A stretch of DNA of 64,000 nucleotides, taken from the NCBI GenBank assembly GCA_947452765.1, contig CANGDR010000001.1:258657-322656 (forward strand), read 5' to 3'. Shown here piece after piece: positions 55,962 to 63,297 of the stretch. A program made the position numbers and the translations under genes. This DNA comes from Actinomycetota bacterium. GTDB taxonomy: Bacteria > Actinomycetota > Actinomycetes > S36-B12 > UBA5976. A model generated the notes under the pieces. It searched no databases and had not been told where the DNA came from. It saw only the letters and a list, made by a program, of their open reading frames with translations. Numbering within the stretch: position 1 is the first letter of the stretch; each line of letters starts with the position of its first letter.

Positions 55962-56540
55962 TTAGTCCCCAATTGCACGAATAATGCGAATCCAAACTAG
56001 GTAACAGCCAGTCAACATACATGCGCCGGCAATTTCGAGTTCGGGGCGAATGGGAACGTAACCTTTTTCGGCGGTTACAAGTGCAACGACTCCAATATTG
56101 TTAATCAAGGAAAATGAAATCCAAGTTGCCCACCACAACCTGGTGTCGCGCGCAGAAACCGGATCATCAGACTTAATCGATTTTGCTTTTAATAAATCAT
56201 CGATTAAAAACTTTGGAAACCAAAGGGAAACGACCGGAACTAGCCAGCCCCACAGTGTCCACGGTCGCTTTAACCGAATCGCAGTTGGGTTTTCCGATGC
56301 GACTTGATCATAAATTCCTTGTAGCCACTTGCTGGTGAAAATCCAGGAGCCAATCATGGTGATTGGAACAATCACCGAAAGGTTGTTGTAGGTTGTGACA
56401 ATTTTGGCAGCCTCTACGCCCGCGGCTAACTGTTGTCGATAACTTGTGGCACTAGGGATTGACGAAAGGGCCAGGATCCAAACGGCTGCCAACATAGACG
56501 AGCTTGCAGCGATGACTTGCTGACCCTTGATTGTGCGCAT
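55962..56540 (-). CDS. DUF4328-like membrane protein
   Basis: 192 aa with about four membrane helices and the segment RPWTLWGWLVPVVSLWFPKFLIDDL in the middle that fits DUF4328 proteins. Function unknown. It lies 6 bases upstream of the GNAT gene in the same direction, so the two may be co-transcribed. AGGAAA just before the ATG serves as SD. Confidence 0.65.
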   Translation of the reverse strand: MRTIKGQQVIAASSSMLAAVWILALSSIPSATSYRQQLAAGVEAAKIVTTYNNLSVIVPITMIGSWIFTSKWLQGIYDQVASENPTAIRLKRPWTLWGWLVPVVSLWFPKFLIDDLLKAKSIKSDDPVSARDTRLWWATWISFSLINNIGVVALVTAEKGYVPIRPELEIAGACMLTGCYLVWIRIIRAIGD

Positions 56541-56613
56541 TTTCCTATTCTGCCTTACGTCTCGTTGTGGCCGAGGAATACACTTCTATTACCCCAATCT
56601 TGAGAGGCCAATC

Positions 56614-56982
56614 ATGACTGAACGTATCGAACCAACCATCACCGTCCTTGGTGGCAGCACAATTCCTGTTCCAGAAGCCGTAGCTAAGCCGAACAGTATT
56701 GATGGCCAAATGGAGTCTGTCTTGATGGCTTGGATTTCGCCAGATGAAGCTATTGAAACTGGAATCTGGGAATGTTCGCCAGGCACGTTCATCGTGCACC
56801 GCGATGGCTACGACGAAATCGCACAAATTCTTTCCGGATCAGCAACGATTACCGGCGAAGACGGAACAGTTGTTGAACTAAAAGTTGATTCCACCATCGT
56901 CACCCCAGAAGGCTGGCGTGGAACTTGGGTCGTTCACGAGCCAATCCGCAAGCAGTTCGTAATCCGTCGTTTCAATAAGTAA
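56614..56982 (+). CDS. Cupin-domain protein
   Basis: 122 aa single-domain cupin (Cupin_3/DUF861-like): WECSPGTFIVHRDGYDEIAQILSG in the first motif and SATITGEDG then TPEGWRGTW in the second. ATG 56614 with GAGAGG upstream is chosen. It precedes the ureohydrolase by 18 bases and is likely co-transcribed. Related cupins act in ureidoglycine or amine metabolism, but no reaction can be stated. Confidence 0.75.
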   Translation: MTERIEPTITVLGGSTIPVPEAVAKPNSIDGQMESVLMAWISPDEAIETGIWECSPGTFIVHRDGYDEIAQILSGSATITGEDGTVVELKVDSTIVTPEGWRGTWVVHEPIRKQFVIRRFNK

Positions 56983-57000
56983 CCCAGACAGGCAGCTGAC

Positions 57001-57963
57001 ATGAATCCTGAAGACATCGTTGGTCCAGTTGATGGAACTAAAGTTCCGCGGTTTGCAGGGGAGTCGACGTTTGCTCGGTTACCTCGAATAGACCAGGTAT
57101 CCGATTACGACGTTGCAGTTCTAGGTGCACCGTTTGATAGCGGAGTTTCATATCGGCCCGGTGCACGCTTTGGTCCGATGGGTATTCGCCAGGCATCGCG
57201 TCACTTACGTCCGGCTTACCACCCCGATCTTGAGATCGCGCCGTTTCGTACCATCCAAGCCGTTGATGCTGGCGATGTTCCTTGCAACCCGTTTGATATT
57301 GATTCAGCCCTGAAGCAAATCAATGAGGTATCAAGTGAATTAGTTAGTGATCGACACAAGTTGGTAACGCTTGGTGGCGACCACACGGTAACACTGGGCA
57401 TCTTGCGTTCCATGGCTAAGGTTCATGGACCAATTGCCATGATCCACTTCGATTCCCATTTGGATACTTGGGATAGCTACTTCGGCGCCGATCGCACACA
57501 TGGCACATTTATGCGCCGCGCATTCGAAGAAGGTTTACTTCTGGAAGACAAGTCACTGCACGTTGGTATTCGCGGTCCGATCTATGACAACGAAGATCTC
57601 GTCAACGACAAGAAGTTCGGTTTCTCCACAGTTCGCGCCGCCGATTTCGATCGCATGGGCGTAGACGAAGTGGTCGCGTTGGCACGTAAGCGCGTGGGCG
57701 ATGCTCCGATGTATTTGTCTATTGATATAGATGTGCTTGATCCAGCATTTGCGCCAGGCACCGGAACCCCTGAAATGGGTGGCTTCACCTCCCGCGAACT
57801 ACTGAACTTAGTTCGTGGCATGCCACGTGAACAGATGATTGGTGCCGACATTGTGGAAGTTGCTCCGGCATATGACCACGCTGAAATCACTTCACTTGCC
57901 GCTGCGACTCTTGCCTACGAAATCATGTCGCTAATGGCTCTTAACGTCAGTAAGGGAGTCTGA
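57001..57963 (+). CDS. Agmatinase / guanidino-acid ureohydrolase
   Basis: 320 aa Mn-dependent ureohydrolase. All metal motifs are present: GGDH at 125-128, DSHLD at 151-155, and SIDIDVLDP with Asp242 and Asp244. The HFDSHLDTWDSYFG segment is like guanidinobutyrase/guanidinopropionase and related agmatinases. It releases urea from a guanidino compound. Between a cupin gene and a class II aldolase gene (1-base gap), an unusual partnership that suggests a specific guanidino substrate. Confidence 0.85.
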   Translation: MNPEDIVGPVDGTKVPRFAGESTFARLPRIDQVSDYDVAVLGAPFDSGVSYRPGARFGPMGIRQASRHLRPAYHPDLEIAPFRTIQAVDAGDVPCNPFDIDSALKQINEVSSELVSDRHKLVTLGGDHTVTLGILRSMAKVHGPIAMIHFDSHLDTWDSYFGADRTHGTFMRRAFEEGLLLEDKSLHVGIRGPIYDNEDLVNDKKFGFSTVRAADFDRMGVDEVVALARKRVGDAPMYLSIDIDVLDPAFAPGTGTPEMGGFTSRELLNLVRGMPREQMIGADIVEVAPAYDHAEITSLAAATLAYEIMSLMALNVSKGV

Positions 57964-57964
57964 A

Positions 57965-58744
57965 GTGTCACTTCATTCACCGGATGACATGTTGAAAGTC
58001 GACCCAGATCCAATTCGCCAAGCGCGCATTGATTTAGCAGCTGCCCATCGTTTGGCAGTTATGTATGGCTTCCACGAAGGCATCGACAACCACTTCACAT
58101 TATTAGTACCGGGTTATGAAGATCGCTTCTTCTTAGCTCCATTTGGGTTGCATTGGTCGGAAGTTCAAGCCAGCGACTTCATGATCGTTGACTTAGACGG
58201 CACGGTTTATGAAGGTGATGGACTGGTCGAAGAAACAGCATTCTTTATTCATGCACCGATGCATGGCTCAGCTCGCAAACTGCGGGCAGTTCTGCATACC
58301 CACATGCCTTATGCCACGGCACTAGCCATGTTGGATGAACCAGATCTAGTTATGGCGAGCCAGAATGCGCTGGGATATCGCGATGATGTTTTTTATGACT
58401 GTGATTACAACGGACTTGCCCTTGATCGATCCGAAGGTGAACGCATGACTCGCGCACTAGGGGATAAGTCAATCCTGTTATTGCGCAACCACGGCATTGT
58501 TACGACTGGATCAAATGTGGCCGAGGCTTTCCATCACTTGTACTTCTTCGAGCGAACTGCTGAAGTTCAGGTGCTAGCTCAATCAACAGGTCAGATGATT
58601 CGCGAAGTTCCAAAAGATATCGTTGACATGACTGTCGAGCAGTTCAAGGATTCAACACATCTCAACGGTTACAGTCGAATTGATCTGCATTTTGCCGCGC
58701 TTAAGCGCATGCTAGATCGCAGCCAGCCAGACTACGCGGCCTAA
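57965..58744 (+). CDS. Class II aldolase/adducin-family protein
   Basis: 259 aa with the zinc-site HTH in AVLHTHMPYA (about 109-118) and the third His in LLRNHGIVTTG (about 174-184). SWSEVQ-type APFGLHWSEVQASD near 58-71 is also typical. Members are fuculose- or ribulose-phosphate aldolases or decarboxylases. GTG start 57965 directly follows the ureohydrolase stop, so a common pathway is likely. The stop overlaps the convergent cupin as CTAA. Confidence 0.82.
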   Translation: MSLHSPDDMLKVDPDPIRQARIDLAAAHRLAVMYGFHEGIDNHFTLLVPGYEDRFFLAPFGLHWSEVQASDFMIVDLDGTVYEGDGLVEETAFFIHAPMHGSARKLRAVLHTHMPYATALAMLDEPDLVMASQNALGYRDDVFYDCDYNGLALDRSEGERMTRALGDKSILLLRNHGIVTTGSNVAEAFHHLYFFERTAEVQVLAQSTGQMIREVPKDIVDMTVEQFKDSTHLNGYSRIDLHFAALKRMLDRSQPDYAA

Positions 58745-59124
58745 AACTTGTAAATCACATCTGCAAAATGTGGTGTGGCAAATAAGTAAAGAATTCGAAG
58801 CGGCTCATCGTCGTAATTGTTGATTTGATGTAGCGCATCGCCCGGGATGTAAACCATAGTGTCTGGGGTCACGTCGTATATCGTGCCTTCGATCGTGACT
58901 TTACCTTTTCCACTTAATACGTAGTAAGTCTCTGGCTGTAGGTGGCGATGAGCTTCTAGGGCTTCATCCTTAAAGACTCGAGCAACGCCAAGAACCATGT
59001 CAGTTTCTTCGTCATCATTAACGCCTTGCAGGGCTTTCCAAGTGACTTTGCCGCGGGCTGCAACTTGTTCGTCAGGCCAGCCAGCCCAATCCATGTCGTC
59101 TAAGTGGCGAACTATTGGTTCCAC
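58741..59124 (-). CDS. Cupin-domain protein
   Basis: About 127 aa from GTG 59124, chosen because AGGAG stands 5 bases upstream; a GTG 6 bases earlier would overlap that SD. A cupin fold with HRHLQPETYYVLSGKGKVTIEG and PGDALHQINN. Small-molecule binding or metal enzyme; function not assignable. Convergent with the aldolase through a 4-base stop overlap. Confidence 0.72.
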   Translation of the reverse strand: MEPIVRHLDDMDWAGWPDEQVAARGKVTWKALQGVNDDEETDMVLGVARVFKDEALEAHRHLQPETYYVLSGKGKVTIEGTIYDVTPDTMVYIPGDALHQINNYDDEPLRILYLFATPHFADVIYKF

Positions 59125-59163
59125 AGTCACTCCTATTTGTTTAGATGATTTTAGGCTTACGAA

Positions 59164-59622
59164 CTATCGGATGTGTCGGAATATCAGATGTGTTTGGGCA
59201 TTTCTAACATTTTGATCGCTAGTTAGCAGCTTCTGAATAAATTCCCTTAAAGCTTCGGAGCTTGAGACGGCTACATGGACAAGTAAATCTTCACTTCCAG
59301 ATACATGGAATATCTGAACCACATTTCCGGCGGTACTGATCTTTTCGATTAATGCCGAAGTTGTTTCTTCATCTTGTCGCCGCAGAGATAGGAAAACTAT
59401 GGCTTGCACCCCAAGCCCAATGGCGTTGTAGTCCACGTCGATAGTGAATCTGCGAATAATGCCCCGCTGAACTAAATTGCGAACGCGCATCAAGGTCGTA
59501 GATGCAGCTAACCCAACACCACTAGCCAAGCTGGCGTTTGAAATTGCGGAGTCACTATCGAGTTGGTTGAGCAGTTCAACATCAACCTGGTCAAGAACCG
59601 AATTATTTTTGGAAATAAGCAT
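59164..59622 (-). CDS. Lrp/AsnC-family transcriptional regulator
   Basis: 152 aa from ATG 59622 (GGGAGCTAG upstream); an in-frame start at 59742 would add 40 residues that run into the divergent gene. N-terminal HTH (LDSDSAISNASLASGVGLAASTTLMRVRNL region, about 18-47, written here as its extent) and a C-terminal RAM/AsnC ligand domain with VHVAVSSSEALREFIQ. It probably senses an amino acid and controls the divergent PLP-enzyme gene and itself through the palindromes at 59666-59711. Confidence 0.88.
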   Translation of the reverse strand: MLISKNNSVLDQVDVELLNQLDSDSAISNASLASGVGLAASTTLMRVRNLVQRGIIRRFTIDVDYNAIGLGVQAIVFLSLRRQDEETTSALIEKISTAGNVVQIFHVSGSEDLLVHVAVSSSEALREFIQKLLTSDQNVRNAQTHLIFRHIR

Positions 59623-59665
59623 TTCTAGCTCCCGATATTCGAATTTAATTACAGATTCTCTGCTA

Positions 59666-59711
59666 TTTCCGAATGTTATTCGAAAATTGAGCAATCTAAC
59701 GAATAGATTGC
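59666..59711. promoter_or_regulatory. Candidate operators between the Lrp gene and the PLP-enzyme gene
   Basis: TTTCCGAAT (59666-59674), GTT, ATTCGAAAA (59678-59686) forms a palindrome matching at 8 of 9. A second, perfect one has arms GCAATCT (59691-59697) and AGATTGC (59705-59711) around AACGAAT. A further TATTCGAA half-site is at 59636-59643. The spacing and dyad form suit an Lrp/AsnC protein. Confidence 0.55.
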
Positions 59712-59723
59712 AAAAATCAGGCC

Positions 59724-60932
59724 ATGGATTCAAATACTTCATTTCAAACCCTTGCGGTGCATGCTGGCCGGGAGGACCTGACTGAACTAGGCGTTCATGC
59801 CTTACCTATTGATCTTTCAACCACTGCGCCGCTCGTTGATATTGACTCTGGCGGCCAGGCCTACGAAGTCATGGCAACTGGCGGCGTATATAAGGGTCAA
59901 TCCAGCACGGTTTACCGAAGGCTCTGGAACACCACAGTTGGTCGATTCGAAAGCGCCATGGCACAACTTGAGACGCAGCGCATCGCCCAAACTGGCGGCG
60001 ATGCTGAAGCGTTCCAAGCAGTTGCTTACGCAACTGGAATGGCCGCAATTAGCGCAGTGTTTCTATCTCGCGTTAAAGCCGGTAAAGATCATGTGGTTGC
60101 AGTTCGTCCGCTCTACGGCGGTACTGATCACTTATTGGCCAGCGAGTTATTCGGGGCGAAAGTTAGTTTCGTTGAAGCGGACCAAATTGCATCGGCAGTT
60201 AATGGCAGCACAGGACTTGTTGTGGTTGAAACACCAGCTAACCCAACTTTGCAATTGCTAGATATCGGGGACATAGTTTCGCAAGCCGGCGGTGTTCCGG
60301 TAATGGTTGACAACACTTTTGCCACCCCAGTCCTGCAGCAGCCGTTAGAACTTGGCGTAACTTTCGTAGTGCACAGCGCAACTAAATACATCGGGGGACA
60401 TGGCGATGCCATGGGTGGCGTTGTAATCACCACCGAAGAACACGCAATTGAGCTGCGACAAATTCGCGCAATTACTGGCGGACTACTCGACCCGCAATCC
60501 GCATTTCTGTTACATCGAGGTTTACCAACCTTGCCGCTTCGTGTTCTAGCTGCGCAAGCGACCGCAATCGAATTAGTTAAGTGGCTAGGCACCCAATCCA
60601 AAATCAGCAAAGTTTATTTCCCAGGATTAAATGGCAGTGATCCAAATGGTTTGCTTGGCACGCAAATGCTGGGCCCAGGAGCCATGATCGCAATCGATAT
60701 GGCAGGTGGTTTCGCGGCGGCCCAAGACCTTTGTCGGAATCTGTCGATGGTGACCCACGCAGTTTCTCTTGGAAGTACTGACACTTTGATCCAGCACCCG
60801 GCTGGCCTAACCCATCGCCCGGTAGCAAGTGAAGCCAAGCCAGGGCAAGGAATCCTGCGAATTTCGGTTGGGCTGGAAGATACTCAGGATTTGATCGCCG
60901 ACTTTGAAAATGCCTTAAGCAAAACCACCTAA
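59724..60932 (+). CDS. Cys/Met-metabolism PLP enzyme (cystathionine gamma-synthase/lyase type)
   Basis: 402 aa, fold-type I PLP enzyme. The Schiff-base lysine is Lys221 in SATKYIGGHGDAMGG, and VYRRLWNTTVGRFE near 63-76 holds the phosphate-binding Tyr/Arg. At the position where methionine gamma-lyases have Cys the motif is YGGTDH (131-136), so a cystathionine gamma-synthase/lyase or a cysteine/homocysteine lyase is more likely than MGL. Divergent from the Lrp regulator, with operator-like palindromes in between. Confidence 0.85.
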   Translation: MDSNTSFQTLAVHAGREDLTELGVHALPIDLSTTAPLVDIDSGGQAYEVMATGGVYKGQSSTVYRRLWNTTVGRFESAMAQLETQRIAQTGGDAEAFQAVAYATGMAAISAVFLSRVKAGKDHVVAVRPLYGGTDHLLASELFGAKVSFVEADQIASAVNGSTGLVVVETPANPTLQLLDIGDIVSQAGGVPVMVDNTFATPVLQQPLELGVTFVVHSATKYIGGHGDAMGGVVITTEEHAIELRQIRAITGGLLDPQSAFLLHRGLPTLPLRVLAAQATAIELVKWLGTQSKISKVYFPGLNGSDPNGLLGTQMLGPGAMIAIDMAGGFAAAQDLCRNLSMVTHAVSLGSTDTLIQHPAGLTHRPVASEAKPGQGILRISVGLEDTQDLIADFENALSKTT

Positions 60933-60935
60933 CTC

Positions 60936-60992
60936 TTGCGCCTTGCCAAACCTAGGCGTATAGTGGCATTAGTTGAACATTCAACTAATGCC
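60936..60992 (+). promoter_or_regulatory. Pirin promoter with perfect palindromic operator
   Basis: TTGCGC (60936-60941), 17 spacer bases and TATAGT (60959-60964) form a good promoter. Immediately after it lies a perfect palindrome with 13-bp arms, GGCATTAGTTGAA (60965-60977) and TTCAACTAATGCC (60980-60992), split by CA. A repressor bound there would cover the transcription start. The core AGTTGAA-TTCAACT resembles MarR-type operators. No MarR gene is in the window. Confidence 0.75.
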
Positions 60993-61004
60993 TGAGGAGG
61001 CAAA

Positions 61005-61970
61005 ATGCCTGCAGTAACCGCCGACACCATGACATTGCCGCGCCTATTCATGGCACCGGATGCGACATCGCGCCGCGTAAAGATGATTACTAGCGCACCA
61101 CAGGCATTCGAAGGCGAAGGCTTTCCAGTTCGCCGCGCATTCGCAGGAATTCCAACGGCCGATCTTGATCCGTTTATTCACATGGATCAAATGGGCGAAG
61201 TCGAATACCTACCAGGTGAACCAAAGGGAACTCCTTGGCATCCGCACCGCGGCTTTGAAACTTTCACCTACTTAATGGATGGCGAATTTCTGCACCAGGA
61301 TTCACATGGTGGTGGCGGAACCATCCGCGAAGGTGGCACGCAATATATGACTGCCGGCGATGGCATCTTGCATATTGAAACTCCACCCGAAGATTTAGTT
61401 ATGTCTGGTGGGATCTTCCACGGCGTCCAGCTTTGGATCAACTTGCCAAAAGCCAAGAAGCGCATTGAACCTGCCTACCAAGACTTGCAAGGACCTGATT
61501 CCACCATGGTCTCGACTGCCGACGGTGGCGCATTGATTCGAGTGCTAGCTGGCAGTGTGGATGGTCATTCTGGACCAGGTATTTCACACACTCCAATTAC
61601 GATTACCCACGTTTCGATTGCACCTGGCGCTCGCGCAGATATTCCATGGCGCAAAGATTTCAACGCGCTGGCTTACGTGCTCAATGGTTCCGGAACTGTT
61701 GGCCCAGCTGGACATCCAATTAAGACTGGGCAAATGGCAGTGCTAATCGATGGCGACTTTGTAACTTTGCAGGCTGACCAAGTTCAGGAATCCCGAAATC
61801 AAAACTTAGATGTTTTCTTGATTGGTGGCGTGGCATTGCACGAACAGGTTTTCCAATACGGTCCATTTGTGATGAGCACTAAAGAAGAAGTGATTCAAGC
61901 CATGGAGGATTACCAGGCTGGTCGCTTCGGGCACATCCCAGTTGACGCCATAATGCCGCATCGCGCTTAA
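61005..61970 (+). CDS. Pirin-family protein
   Basis: 321 aa bicupin. N-terminal metal histidines are in PWHPHRGFETFTYL (about residues 71-84) and HIETPPED. The RAFAGIPTADLDPFIHMDQ start is typical. Pirins bind Fe and some act as quercetinases or redox-linked regulators. GAGGAGG lies 6 bases before the ATG. The strong palindromic operator just upstream suggests control by a stress or redox-responsive repressor. Confidence 0.88.
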   Translation: MPAVTADTMTLPRLFMAPDATSRRVKMITSAPQAFEGEGFPVRRAFAGIPTADLDPFIHMDQMGEVEYLPGEPKGTPWHPHRGFETFTYLMDGEFLHQDSHGGGGTIREGGTQYMTAGDGILHIETPPEDLVMSGGIFHGVQLWINLPKAKKRIEPAYQDLQGPDSTMVSTADGGALIRVLAGSVDGHSGPGISHTPITITHVSIAPGARADIPWRKDFNALAYVLNGSGTVGPAGHPIKTGQMAVLIDGDFVTLQADQVQESRNQNLDVFLIGGVALHEQVFQYGPFVMSTKEEVIQAMEDYQAGRFGHIPVDAIMPHRA

Positions 61971-62020
61971 CTTCGATTCCTGAATGAGCCAAGTGGTTAC
62001 CCCAGACTTATACTTACGAC

Positions 62021-62914
62021 ATGTTTGACATTGCCTTAAGCGTTAATGCGTGCGTCCGTTCGAAGACCCGCGCCGACATTGCTTGGATGGTTTCCCCAGC
62101 CAATGGAGTAAACGCAATCGCGCTCACACCTGGCGGCGGTCGAATTGGAACCATGTTCGATGGTGCATTTGATGGCGTGATGGTTGATTTTGTAAACCGC
62201 AAACTTCCAACCGGGCGACTACTGACCGTTCCGATCAATGACTTTGAATCGACGATCTCTGGATTACCTGCTGGCACTGAGGCAAAATTCCTCGTGGTCC
62301 CTGCCGATCATTTTGACCCAGACACCTGGCCAGCTCTAATCGATCGAGTTCCCGTCGCGGTGGTTATTCACCTATCTGATGACGAAGTCACTCGAATTGA
62401 TGTATTTGACGAGTCCTCTATTAATACTGCCGATCCTGAAGCCGCCGAAATGTTTGCTAAAGGCACGTCCGCAGTCGCAGTTCACTCGGACCGCGTGATT
62501 ACTGTGCTTTTTCCAATCACGCGCCTAGTCGTTGCGGGCCAAGGCCCGATTGCTGATGCCATCGCCAACCTGGGGCAAACCCTAGGTTGGAACGTTTCAG
62601 TCGTAAACCGCAACGACCTGGCAATTGGCTTACTCGCCTCACTTTCCTCGCTGGATGTGGCAATCATCATGGGCCACGAGGTCGAAATGTCCAGCCGCAA
62701 CCTCGGCGGCGCCCTAGATGGCGAAGCTGGCTACATCGGAGCCCTTGGATCTACGAAAATGCAACAGGATCGGGCCGATTGGCTTGCTTACCAAGAGGTA
62801 ACAGATCTTTCTAGAGTCCATGGCCCAGCCGGAATCGACATCGGTGCTAGCACGCCGGCCGAGATAGCGATCTCCGTATTGGCCCAAGCAGTTCAGGTAC
62901 TCAAGAATAAGTAG
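62021..62914 (+). CDS. XdhC/CoxI-family molybdenum hydroxylase accessory protein
   Basis: 297 aa. The N-terminal XdhC domain is divergent, but the C-terminal Rossmann domain is clear: RLVVAGQGPIADAIANLG (about 167-184), GYIGALGSTKMQQDR and HGPAGIDIGASTPAEIA. XdhC proteins bind Mo cofactor, mature and insert it into xanthine-dehydrogenase/CODH-type enzymes. Such an operon begins about 150 bases downstream. TATACT (62009-62014), 6 bases before the ATG, suggests a leaderless mRNA. Confidence 0.85.
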   Translation: MFDIALSVNACVRSKTRADIAWMVSPANGVNAIALTPGGGRIGTMFDGAFDGVMVDFVNRKLPTGRLLTVPINDFESTISGLPAGTEAKFLVVPADHFDPDTWPALIDRVPVAVVIHLSDDEVTRIDVFDESSINTADPEAAEMFAKGTSAVAVHSDRVITVLFPITRLVVAGQGPIADAIANLGQTLGWNVSVVNRNDLAIGLLASLSSLDVAIIMGHEVEMSSRNLGGALDGEAGYIGALGSTKMQQDRADWLAYQEVTDLSRVHGPAGIDIGASTPAEIAISVLAQAVQVLKNK

Positions 62915-62995
62915 TGCCCCCTATCGGCTTGTGAAAACATGCACAAAGTGGTCAAAATCCTTACAAATTCTTATTGCAACAAATTGGCAATTCCC

Positions 62996-63025
62996 TTGGC
63001 GCATTTCCTTATGCGGTGCTAGGTT
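62996..63025 (+). promoter_or_regulatory. Possible promoter of the molybdenum hydroxylase operon
   Basis: TTGGCG (62996-63001), 18 spacer bases, TAGGTT (63020-63025). The ATG of the 75-aa gene follows at 63061, so a short leader with GGGGACTAAAG is expected. The rest of the 146-base gap shows no reading frame or strong repeat. Confidence 0.4.
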
Positions 63026-63060
63026 CGTTCCACTAGTACGCAATTGATAGGGGACTAAAG

Positions 63061-63288
63061 ATGGCGGTTGAATCCACAGGACATGAGCGCGGTAACCCTC
63101 GCTTCTATGCGCTGATCGAGAATTCACCTAAGACAGGCAAGAGTCCAACAATTTGGGCTTGGCCACAGATCACCGAATTTCTGAAAGTTTCAGGCCAACC
63201 TGTTCAGGGACCATGGCCACCAAATCAAGAACGCCGTCCTGACCCTGATGCAAGCGACATGCCTGTTGCTGTGCGCGATAACAAGTAA
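63061..63288 (+). CDS. 75-aa uncharacterised protein at the head of the hydroxylase operon
   Basis: 75 aa, no membrane segment, rich in Pro and charged residues (WPPNQERRPDPDASDMP). It contains IWAWPQITEFLKVSGQPVQG. No family recognised. GGGGACTAAAG precedes the ATG, and the FAD-subunit gene starts 9 bases after the stop. Its place in front of a molybdenum hydroxylase subunit suggests a small accessory or structural subunit, by position only. Confidence 0.65.
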   Translation: MAVESTGHERGNPRFYALIENSPKTGKSPTIWAWPQITEFLKVSGQPVQGPWPPNQERRPDPDASDMPVAVRDNK

Positions 63289-63297
63289 AGGAAGACT

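Noticed and set aside
59724-60932. Methionine gamma-lyase
   Set aside because: The Cys typical of MGL next to YG is replaced by Gly-Thr (YGGTDH), so a broader name is safer.
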